This document shows, in pieces, positions 1 through 7,755 of a DNA stretch of 45,203 nucleotides. Below the pieces are notes generated by a model. That model saw only the letters and a program-made list of their open reading frames with translations, searched no databases and was not told the DNA's origin. Origin of the DNA: an uncultured Clostridia bacterium (lineage in GTDB: Bacteria; Bacillota; Clostridia; TANB77; CAG-508); contig CAOMRW010000018.1 in assembly GCA_948485625.1 (NCBI GenBank), forward strand, positions 1 through 45,203. Direction: 5' to 3'. Position numbers and translations under genes: made by a program. Positions within the stretch are counted from its first letter, which is position 1. Every line of letters begins with the position of its first letter.

Positions 1-99
1 TTTTATTTACTTCATCTTTAACCTCATCAATTCTTTTATTTACTTCATCTTTAACTTCATCAACTCTTTTATTTACTTCATTAAATCTTTCATCTATTT
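1..99. repeat. 33-bp tandem repeat coding an 11-residue coiled-coil unit
   Basis: Units at 1-33 and 34-66 differ at only two bases, and a third, partly diverged unit follows at 67-99. Each encodes an 11-residue (hendecad) block of the form VNKRxDEVKDE on the minus strand. The array reaches the window edge, so its copy number is unknown. Confidence 0.8.
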
Positions 100-247
100 T
101 TTCAAATTTTTCATTCATTTCTGTTTTAATTGATGAAACTTCTATTTTTGTTTCTGAGATTTCATTCTTAATTTCCTTAATATCTTTTCGTGTCTCTGCA
201 TTTTCTTTTCTAATTTCTCTTATCTCTTTTAAAATTTCACTTTCCAT
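1..247 (-). CDS. Coiled-coil protein, C-terminal part outside window
   Basis: The frame opens at an ATG at 245-247 behind a strong AAGGAGG site and stays open to the window edge, so the C-terminus is missing. The product begins MESEILKEIREIRKEN and consists almost wholly of charged heptad-like and 11-residue repeats rich in Lys, Glu, Asp and Ile/Val, such as VNKRIDEVKDE. This predicts one long amphipathic coiled coil. No signal peptide or membrane segment is seen in the visible part. Function is not recognisable; similar short coiled-coil proteins occur as structural or phage/mobile-element proteins. It points the same way as spoIVB, but 247 bp separate the two, so they are probably not one operon. 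Confidence 0.7.
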   Translation of the reverse strand, partial: MESEILKEIREIRKENAETRKDIKEIKNEISETKIEVSSIKTEMNEKFEKIDERFNEVNKRVDEVKDEVNKRIDEVKDEVNK

Positions 248-494
248 ATTAATTTCCTCCTTATACTTTAAATTATTTTTTACTAACAATATAACTTTAG
301 TTTTATCATCTGTTTCATAAAAACTCAATTAATACTCTCTCTATTTCTAATAGCAAATAAATTGAACTAAATATTCAATATTTACATTTTCAAAAACATT
401 ATATAACACAAAAAATAAAAAAGCAATAATTTATAAGAAAAAAACAAAATTTCTTCATAAACCATTACTTATAAGTAAATTAATTTTTCTTAGG

Positions 495-1731
495 TTATTG
501 AACACTTCTCATTTGTTTTAGCATTATATCTCCAAAAACACCATAACCCTCTTTAGGATTATTTACAAGAACATGTGTAACTGCACCAACAAACTTTCCA
601 TTTTGAATTATTGGTGAACCACTCATACCGTTGAATTATTCCACCTGTTTTTTCTATCAATCTTTCATCTGTGACTTTTATTAACATACTTTTATTATCA
701 TAATTATTTTCTTTAAACACTTTTTCTATTTCAATTTCATATTCTTCTATCTTTCCATTTTCCAAACTACACATAATCTTTGCTTTACCAACTTTTATTT
801 CATCTCTCAAAGCAAGTTCTATTTCTTTAGATTTATCTATATTTAAACTAGAAAGATTATCTACTTTTCCATATATACCAAATCTAGTATTTTTATATAT
901 TATTCCTATATTTCTTTGATTATCAACAGTCCCCTGAATTCTACCAGGAGTACCACTCTCTCCCTTTATAACATTTAGAATCTTTGTTGTAACAAATTCC
1001 CCTGAAGCAATATCTATAAGTTTCTCTGTATCTATATCTGTTATTCCATGACCTAAAGCACCAAAACTCTGTGTAGATGGCTCATAAAAAGTCACTGTTC
1101 CAACTCCAGCTGCACTATCCCTCACCCATAATCCTAACTTATATTCTCTATTTGCAGTTTGTATTGGATTTATAGAGCACTCTAAAGTCTTATCATCATG
1201 TAAATATTGTATTTCAACTGAATTTCCATTACAAGAATTAACCTTTTCTATTAATTCCTCTGTTGATTCTATTTTACTATTATTAATTGATATTATTGTA
1301 TCTCCCTCTTCTATTCCTGTATTTTCATATGGTTTATATTTTTTATTATCTATTCCTTGAATTTCTGCCATCCCTACCACTAACACTCCACTAGTATATA
1401 ATTTAATTCCTGCTATACTTCCTACTGGTATTACTGTTGTTTTAGGTAACACATCTACATTTACATTTTTCAAAAAAATATTTTCAAAAAGACTTAAACT
1501 TACTGTTCTTTTACCTGCACTATTTATTACACTTGTCTGATTACTTGATAAAGTTTCTATTACCTCATCCTTATCAGTTATATATGCTTTTAAACCTAAC
1601 ATCGTTTTTAAACTTATAGATTCCCCCTCAAAAATAACTATATTATCTGGAATTGATTGAATTAAAACTACATAAGTATATATAATCAACAACAAAAATA
1701 TTAACAATATTTTCCAAACTATTTTTCTCAA
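495..1731 (-). pseudogene. spoIVB: SpoIVB sporulation protease, single-base frameshift at the active-site serine motif
   Basis: SpoIVB is the forespore-secreted PDZ serine protease (peptidase S55) that signals pro-sigma-K processing. A TTG start at 1731 follows AAGGAG. Visible are an N-terminal membrane helix (about 5-24), a PDZ-like region (about 108-190), and the S55 domain with FGALGHGITD carrying the catalytic His (His228). The frame then runs into an out-of-frame tail ending at 559. Deleting one base near 630 (coding strand CAACGGTAT to CAAGGTAT) restores QGMSGSPIIQNGKFVGAVTH and a normal C-terminus ending at 495. The conserved GMSGSP serine motif is therefore lost in the sequence as given. 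This is either a true mutation or a sequencing error; the rest of the gene looks well preserved. Confidence 0.88.
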
Positions 1732-2025
1732 TTATTTTCTCCTTAATAAAAGTTTTCTAATTTTATTATTAACTTTTTTTATTTTTTTATTCCTATATAA
1801 ATTCATGTAAAAATATCAAGTATATCAAATATATTAAATATAATAATATATTACAGAAAATTTAAAATTTAAAATTTAAAAATTTAAAAACTAAATAAAT
1901 AATTCAAAAATCTAAAAAGCTTAAAATCATTTCAATATAAAAATCTAATAAAAAAATAAAAAGACTTAAATCAATTTTAACAATTAACCTAAATCTTTTA
2001 TAAAACAATAAATAAGAATATTTTA
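1732..2025. other. Gene-free AT-rich spacer with AAATTTAA repeats
   Basis: This 294-bp stretch has no credible frame. It contains a run of short repeats of the type AAATTTAA around 1858-1895 and poly-A/T blocks. It separates the end of the Tad-like operon from spoIVB and probably holds the spoIVB promoter, which I cannot pinpoint. Confidence 0.5.
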
Positions 2026-3642
2026 TCAAATTACTAACTTCTGTCTATATAAACCATATCTCTCTCTACCAAGAGCAGTATAATAAATCCTTTTCCATGC
2101 ATCTGGAAGTTGTTCTATATATTCAGAAAAATTACCTTTAAAATTATCACTAATTCCATTTTTAGTAATTATAGAATCATATGATAATGTTCCTGTTACT
2201 GGTAAATAATATGTTGCTCCATCATTTCCAACTCTTCTTTCTGTGTTAATATTAAAAATCCCTATTGAAGATGATAGATTCTGAGCTGTCAAATTCTTAT
2301 CCAATATATTTCTTATAACATCATCTGTTTTTATATAAATTGAATCTTCCATTACAACATCTTCATTTTCTGTATTTGTAATTATTGAATATCCATTATA
2401 AACTTTTCCACCAATAGGAGCTCCTTGAAAGAAACTTATAACTGATATATTATCCATAATTTTATCCCAGTCAGAATCTTTAAGTTTTGGCATTTGAAAA
2501 TCCATAATCACTGAAGAATAATTGTTAAAATTTGATATAGCAATAGCTAAATTTCTTTCTATAGAATTTTTTATAACATCTATTCTATGTGTATTAAAAT
2601 TTGAAGTCTCTGACTCTATATTATCAAAATTAAAAATATTTCCATTTATTGAATAATATAAACTATCTCCATTATTATAATGTCTTCCTGTTTGTATATC
2701 AACAATATCTGATGTACGCAAATCATCTAACCCATTATCTTCAATAAAATTAATTAATTCATATGCTTCTATATAATATTTTTTAGCATTCTCATTATTT
2801 CTTACATCCTCTACAGTAAGAGTTGATTGTGGTATAGGCTTTCCATTTAACACAGAAAATACACTATTTCCATCTGTATAATATTTAGTTCCATTTATTT
2901 TTACATATTCAAAATTTCCTATATTTCCATCTATATATACATTTTCTCTTAATACACCATTTTCAGTTCCTATCTCTATTCCATTATATTTAACTATATT
3001 ACCATTATAATACACTCCTCTATTACTAGTAGAACTACTAGCTTTACTTAGCAAATATCCATATCTACTTACAGTTTTCCCATTAATAGTTCCCTGTATT
3101 TGAATATAATTATCTAAAGAATAAGTTATTACTACATCAATATCACCCTTTATATATCTACAACTATAATAAACATAAGGTTTTAATCCATATAGTTTTT
3201 CTTTATTATTAGAATCTATAGATGTTCCATGATATGATGTATCATCTCTATGTCCACTTATAGTATCTTTATCCCATATATTTTCATATGGAGAATATAT
3301 ATAATACCCATCATACATTGTATACACAATAGCTGGTATATAATTTTGTAAAGTTTCCTTGGTATATCCAAGTGAACTAAAATTAGTAGACATTGAATTA
3401 AAAAAAGTATTTACTGATGCTTTTATATCCCTAATTTTTGAATTTGTATAATCAGATGTATCACTTGTAAAACTATTTACTTGGTATGCTTTTAAAGCAT
3501 CATGTGTTGCATCATTTAGCTTTGAATCATATTGAGATTGCAAACTAATAGTTTCAACTCTAGTTTTTGTATATGAGGCTAATACTAATGATATTGGCAA
3601 AATTAATATAATAAATATAATAGCTAAACTTTGTATTCTCAT
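2026..3642 (-). CDS. Large exported protein of the Tad-like operon
   Basis: 538 aa, starting after an AAAGGAAAG site. One hydrophobic helix at about 5-23 (LAIIFIILILPISLVLASY) is followed by a long extracytoplasmic region rich in Asn, Ser, Tyr and Gly. That N-terminal pattern, a short Arg-containing head and then one helix, resembles TadE/TadG-type pseudopilins, but I cannot name a family. The segment just after the helix (KTRVETISLQSQYDSKLNDA) is predicted helical. It contains no obvious enzyme motif. It is the last gene of the operon, 121 bp after the preceding gene. A role as a tip or minor surface component is only an inference from its position and topology. Confidence 0.75.
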   Translation of the reverse strand: MRIQSLAIIFIILILPISLVLASYTKTRVETISLQSQYDSKLNDATHDALKAYQVNSFTSDTSDYTNSKIRDIKASVNTFFNSMSTNFSSLGYTKETLQNYIPAIVYTMYDGYYIYSPYENIWDKDTISGHRDDTSYHGTSIDSNNKEKLYGLKPYVYYSCRYIKGDIDVVITYSLDNYIQIQGTINGKTVSRYGYLLSKASSSTSNRGVYYNGNIVKYNGIEIGTENGVLRENVYIDGNIGNFEYVKINGTKYYTDGNSVFSVLNGKPIPQSTLTVEDVRNNENAKKYYIEAYELINFIEDNGLDDLRTSDIVDIQTGRHYNNGDSLYYSINGNIFNFDNIESETSNFNTHRIDVIKNSIERNLAIAISNFNNYSSVIMDFQMPKLKDSDWDKIMDNISVISFFQGAPIGGKVYNGYSIITNTENEDVVMEDSIYIKTDDVIRNILDKNLTAQNLSSSIGIFNINTERRVGNDGATYYLPVTGTLSYDSIITKNGISDNFKGNFSEYIEQLPDAWKRIYYTALGRERYGLYRQKLVI

Positions 3643-3763
3643 AATCTTTCTTTCCTTTTACTTATTTTCTTCTTAATATCCTATATTTTTATTTTAAAAT
3701 AGATGGCATTTTTACACCATCTACATAAATACATATCAAATTTCATTAAGTATCTACCAGTTC

Positions 3764-4282
3764 TTATTTTCCAGTAGCAGTTATCATACCTCCATGAGAA
3801 GCAGAAATTATATAAATATCTTTCCCAACTACTGTATAAAAGAAATTCTTTAATTGCTGTGACATAGTCTGATTTGTATTTTTTACATTTACAGTAACTA
3901 TATCACCTTCTTTTAAATAATAATCTTTATTATTATTTAAAATTTCTTCAACTTGAGAATTATATACTGAATAATATACATTTTCTCCTGATGTATGATT
4001 AGAATTTGTTTCTCTTCTACTTGGATTTTCATCCAAAATTCTAATCTCTATCTCTATATTATATGTATTTCCTGTTGAACCAAGATTTCCAACAAAGCTA
4101 CTATATTTTTCTGGTGTAATTTTTCCACTTTGTCTTATGTCATCAACAAATTCAGTAGTTGCTATTCTTACTGTTAACTGAGAAATATCATCTGTTCTAT
4201 CTGACATTGTTATTAATGGAAAGATAAACATCAAAATTGCAGCTAAACTTATTCCAATAATTGATGTAAGTATATCATCCAT
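3764..4282 (-). CDS. Membrane-anchored Tad-cluster protein, paralogue A
   Basis: 172 aa with one N-terminal helix (about 5-25, ILTSIIGISLAAILMFIFPL) and a soluble domain on the far side. It is clearly homologous to the next gene upstream (4295-4804). Both carry FVD(D/E)IR..GKIT, a shared V/ILDENP motif, GENVYYS.Y.SQ(V/I)EEIL and a GDIV.V.V strand. This is a tandem duplication with about half the positions kept. The family is unknown to me. Twelve bases separate the two genes, so they are co-transcribed and probably work as a pair, perhaps as minor pilin-like subunits. Confidence 0.75.
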   Translation of the reverse strand: MDDILTSIIGISLAAILMFIFPLITMSDRTDDISQLTVRIATTEFVDDIRQSGKITPEKYSSFVGNLGSTGNTYNIEIEIRILDENPSRRETNSNHTSGENVYYSVYNSQVEEILNNNKDYYLKEGDIVTVNVKNTNQTMSQQLKNFFYTVVGKDIYIISASHGGMITATGK

Positions 4283-4294
4283 TACATTTCCTCC

Positions 4295-4804
4295 TTATTG
4301 CACCATTCCTGCTTTAGAAGCAACAACTGTAGCTGTATCATTTCCAACTATCTTATATGCAAACTGTTTCATTTGTTGTAATAATGTTAAATCTTTATCT
4401 CTTACTGTTACTAAAACAATATCACCTGTTTTTAAATTTTTAACACCTTTTGTATTTAATATTTCTTCTATTTGTGATGTATACTCTGAATAATATACAT
4501 TTTCTCCAATTTTATCTTTTGCTGTTTGAGATGTTTTCTTACCTGGATTTTCATCTAAAACTTTAACTTCCATTGCAACATCAAATGTATATCCTGTTGC
4601 TGTTAAATTTTCTAAAAACTTATCATATCTCTCCACTGTAATTTTTCCAGTTGTTCTTATTTCATCTACAAAATCAGAAACAATTGCTTCAACTTGAGCC
4701 TGTGATGTACTATCAAATCTATCTGCCATTGTCATTAATGGTACAACAAATATTAAACCTGCTGCTACTATTATTGCTATTACTGTTATTAAAGTATCAC
4801 TCAT
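4295..4804 (-). CDS. Membrane-anchored Tad-cluster protein, paralogue B
   Basis: 169 aa, MSDTLITVIAIIVAAGLIFV, with one N-terminal helix and then a compact alpha/beta-looking domain. It shares with paralogue A the blocks FVDEIRTTGKIT, LDENPGKK, GENVYYSEYTSQIEEIL and KTGDIVLVTV. Neither has cysteines or a lipobox. A good GGAGG site precedes the start. No catalytic motif is seen. Its presence between the pilin-like genes and the exported 538-aa protein suggests a structural role in the same machine. Confidence 0.75.
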   Translation of the reverse strand: MSDTLITVIAIIVAAGLIFVVPLMTMADRFDSTSQAQVEAIVSDFVDEIRTTGKITVERYDKFLENLTATGYTFDVAMEVKVLDENPGKKTSQTAKDKIGENVYYSEYTSQIEEILNTKGVKNLKTGDIVLVTVRDKDLTLLQQMKQFAYKIVGNDTATVVASKAGMVQ

Positions 4805-4863
4805 ATATTTTTCCTCCTAAATTAATATCTTCTTATTTATTATAACATTATTTTATTATTTTT

Positions 4864-5493
4864 TCAATTCCTAACTTTGTAGGTTATAATTCTTTTCTCT
4901 GTTTTCATTACATCTGGTACATTAGGATTATCATTTTGATAATATACTCCTAAATACTCTTCTATAACATATCCTCTTCCAACTGCATTTTTTAGTTGCT
5001 CATATATTGGTACACATCCAGATAAACTTATACGATATTTTCTCTGAAATGCACTTACATCATTATCATCAAAGTCTCCATATAAAACTCCACGTATAAA
5101 TTCAGCTTTTTGCTCATCAGTTCCTAAAACAACATTATTGTATTCTTTGTCTTGATTAGTTTCTAAATCTAAGACAAACTTATCTATTTCAATCCCATTT
5201 TTATTTTTTATCTTGTATATAGGACTATTTAATCCGTCAAATACTATTTTATAGTTTTCTAAATATGCTCTAAATATTGCTGGTACTATAGTTTCTAAAT
5301 TAACTACCCTTGTCTTTCCTGTTTCACCATAATAATAGTTTCCATTTATATATGCTGTTTCTCTATCTCTATAATCTAAGATAATATCAGCACTTTCTCT
5401 AGTTTGCCCAAAAGCTAAAATAATAATGGAAACCGCTAATACAAATATCAAAAATTCTCCAGCCATCTTTAAAGCATTTGCAGCATTTTCCAT
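4864..5493 (-). CDS. MENASKAL-type one-helix protein, divergent member
   Basis: 209 aa starting MENAANALKMAGEFLIFVLA, which matches the signature shared by three other genes in this operon. The hydrophobic helix (about 8-27) comes right at the N-terminus, as in mature type IV or Flp pilins, without a leader peptide in front. The C-terminal 180 residues are larger than in its relatives and contain YRISLSGCVPIYEQL and YVIEEYLGVYY. Probably a minor pilin-like subunit; no family name is known to me. It lies 59 bp from paralogue B and 35 bp from the next MENASKAL gene. Confidence 0.78.
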   Translation of the reverse strand: MENAANALKMAGEFLIFVLAVSIIILAFGQTRESADIILDYRDRETAYINGNYYYGETGKTRVVNLETIVPAIFRAYLENYKIVFDGLNSPIYKIKNKNGIEIDKFVLDLETNQDKEYNNVVLGTDEQKAEFIRGVLYGDFDDNDVSAFQRKYRISLSGCVPIYEQLKNAVGRGYVIEEYLGVYYQNDNPNVPDVMKTEKRIITYKVRN

Positions 5494-5528
5494 TATTATT
5501 CACCTCACTATAAATATATTTTTCTATA

Positions 5529-5936
5529 TTATTTTTTTGTAACAGTTATTTCACTAACACGTCCATTTTCATACTTTGTTATTTTTACATCATATGATGA
5601 AGTATTACTAATTCCAGATGTATTTGAACCAGTAGAATTTGCGTAAGCAGAAGTACCAGTTACAGTTACTGTAACAAATCTTCCAGCATCTATATTTCCT
5701 TGATCAGCATTACTAGCTATAGCTTCTTGCATTAATGACCTAACAACAGAACCTCTTACATTATCATTTTCATATTTTGTAAAAGTTGAGTTAAATGTTT
5801 GTAACTCAGCTTTAGACATACCACTTCCACTTATAACGTCTTGTGCTTGAGTAAATATCATTATTCCTAAAGAAATTAATAGTATTGATAATAATATAGC
5901 TCCTGCTATAATTAATGCTTTTGATGCATTCTCCAT
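5529..5936 (-). CDS. MENASKAL-type pilin-like protein
   Basis: 135 aa beginning MENASKALIIAGAILLSILL, followed by a low-complexity Ser/Thr/Gly/Asn domain (SNTSGISNTSS) typical of exposed pilin surfaces. Just after the helix it has LQTFNSTFTKYENDNVRGS, matching the QLVEFNxxFxxY block of its paralogues. It is the shortest member and a candidate for the major subunit, though that is only a guess from size and composition. RBS of the AGGAGG type directly upstream. Confidence 0.8.
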   Translation of the reverse strand: MENASKALIIAGAILLSILLISLGIMIFTQAQDVISGSGMSKAELQTFNSTFTKYENDNVRGSVVRSLMQEAIASNADQGNIDAGRFVTVTVTGTSAYANSTGSNTSGISNTSSYDVKITKYENGRVSEITVTKK

Positions 5937-6008
5937 TTTTTTTCCTCCTTCGTTTTATATAAATTTATATTTTATTACTAACTTATATTAGTAAAATTAA
6001 TAACTTTT

Positions 6009-6440
6009 TTATTGTGTTATTTGTTCAAATAACATATACTTAACTTTATTGGTAGAATTATGATATTCAATTTCAATACATTCAAATTTTATCTTACTAT
6101 AATAATTTATAAATTTTTGAATTCCACCATTATATATAGTCTCCATATTATATGATGAATCATTATCTATCATATTTATTTTTATATTTATTGAATTTGT
6201 ATCATTATTCAAATAAATTCCTTTATTACTTTTCTGAACATTATTTTTTTGATTACTATCCATTGCTCTATTTATAACTGTTGCCAAATCAACACCATAA
6301 ATTTCTTCATTTAAATATCTTTCAAACTCTAAATTTGCTTTTTTTGACATATTATATTCAGCTTTATAATTCAAATATAAATATGAAATTCCACAAACAA
6401 TAATTATCATAATTGTAAAAAATATAGCAATTTTCTTCAT
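6009..6440 (-). CDS. Pilin-like protein, related but lacking the MENASKAL start
   Basis: 143 aa with a Lys-containing head and a helix at about 3-24 (IAIFFTIMIIIVCGISYLYL). After the helix comes NLEFERYLNEEIYGVDLATV, which aligns with the EFNxxFxxY...GxDIxSLIN block of the neighbouring MENASKAL proteins, so it belongs to the same fold family despite a different N-terminus. An AAAGGAAT site precedes the ATG. It lies between two MENASKAL genes with gaps of 72 and 92 bp. Confidence 0.72.
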   Translation of the reverse strand: MKKIAIFFTIMIIIVCGISYLYLNYKAEYNMSKKANLEFERYLNEEIYGVDLATVINRAMDSNQKNNVQKSNKGIYLNNDTNSINIKINMIDNDSSYNMETIYNGGIQKFINYYSKIKFECIEIEYHNSTNKVKYMLFEQITQ

Positions 6441-6532
6441 AATCTTATTCCTTTTTCATTATAACATTTAAGATTTTCTTTTTCAATATTTTTCAACTAA
6501 TTTAAATATTAAAATACAATATCTATAAACAT

Positions 6533-7000
6533 TTATATTGGATTAAATCTAATCAAAGAAACTCTCCCATCATCATTATACCCAATATTTGAACACTGAA
6601 ATTTTGTAATTGTTCCATTATTTTGATTAACATACATATTTATCAAACTTTCATATTCTGATTCTAACATATCACTTATTACTCTTCCTGTTCCATTTCC
6701 TATTAAAACACGTAATTTCTTATCATTAGAAAGTTCATTAAAATGATTATATTCTTTTGTATAACTAGCAAGAGAAATTATATCATATATAGTAATATTC
6801 CAATTTCCATTTATATCTTTAAAACCCTCATAAGCAGTAAATTTAGAATTGAATTCAACCAATTGCTTTTGAGCATTTTGTTCATTAATTTTTGCAGAAG
6901 TTGAACCAAAATCTACAAATAAATATACTGCTAATGAAAGTAGAAGAACTCCTATCAGCACTCCACCTGCCATTATCAAAGCCTTTGATGCATTTTCCAT
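6533..7000 (-). CDS. MENASKAL-type pilin-like protein
   Basis: 155 aa, MENASKALIMAGGVLIGVLL, then QLVEFNSKFTAYEGFKDING and a YDIISLAS block. Topology is a single N-terminal helix with the rest probably outside the membrane. It is separated from the following MENASKAL gene (7011-7736) by only 10 bp and differs from it mainly in the C-terminal half. No cleavage site of the Flp type (G followed by a residue and E5) precedes the helix. Confidence 0.8.
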   Translation of the reverse strand: MENASKALIMAGGVLIGVLLLSLAVYLFVDFGSTSAKINEQNAQKQLVEFNSKFTAYEGFKDINGNWNITIYDIISLASYTKEYNHFNELSNDKKLRVLIGNGTGRVISDMLESEYESLINMYVNQNNGTITKFQCSNIGYNDDGRVSLIRFNPI

Positions 7001-7010
7001 AATTCACCTC

Positions 7011-7736
7011 TTACTCATCAAATTCAAAATACATTTTTTGTATTTGCCCGTTGTTATAAACTATTCCATTACTTTCTTGACTTTTATCAACTTTAAATTT
7101 TGAACTCTTAAATTCAGAATATTGTCTATATTTTTTTATTGTATCTAAAGATGGATTTCTCTCATCCCAAGCAATCGATAATTCAAGAAACTTTTCTTTA
7201 ATATTTTCTACATTTTGAGCTCTACTTAGTCCTGAATCATAGACAGAAGACACAATTTTTAATTTTTCTATTCCAACTTGTTCTGCACTAGCTGAATTCT
7301 TAAATGTTTCTAATACTTGTTTTATTGCATTATTATTATTTGCTCCAAAAGTATATGTAGCAGTTTTAAATAATGAATCTGTATCATTAGCTTTATCATA
7401 TGCATATTTTGCATTAAATTTATCTAAGCCAGAAACTGTTACTGACATCTTTATATCATAATTTACCGAATTGGCAGTTCCACCTTTTCTTGCTTTTGTA
7501 TTATAATCATTAACTTTATTTATTAATGATATAATATCTGCTCCTTTTATACCTTTATCATCCGCATATCTTTCAAAATCCAGATTGAATTCTACTAATT
7601 GTGAATTTTTCTTATTAGAATCTTGTGCTCTTTGATAATCTCCTATTTGGTTAACCATTAAAAGCAATGCTCCAATAACTAATAATGCAATTAGAATTCC
7701 ACCAGCCATCAATAAAGCTTTTGATGCATTTTCCAT
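7011..7736 (-). CDS. MENASKAL-type pilin-like protein, largest classical member
   Basis: 241 aa, MENASKALLMAGGILIALLV. The conserved block after the helix reads QLVEFNLDFERYADDKGIKG followed by ADIISLINKVNDYN, the fullest version of the family motif. The remaining domain is polar with no cysteines. The gene starts 19 bp after the TadB-TadC-like gene ends, which ties this family to the Tad-like export motor. It is the first of the small-protein genes in the transcript. Confidence 0.8.
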   Translation of the reverse strand: MENASKALLMAGGILIALLVIGALLLMVNQIGDYQRAQDSNKKNSQLVEFNLDFERYADDKGIKGADIISLINKVNDYNTKARKGGTANSVNYDIKMSVTVSGLDKFNAKYAYDKANDTDSLFKTATYTFGANNNNAIKQVLETFKNSASAEQVGIEKLKIVSSVYDSGLSRAQNVENIKEKFLELSIAWDERNPSLDTIKKYRQYSEFKSSKFKVDKSQESNGIVYNNGQIQKMYFEFDE

Positions 7737-7755
7737 AATGTATACCTCCTTTTTA

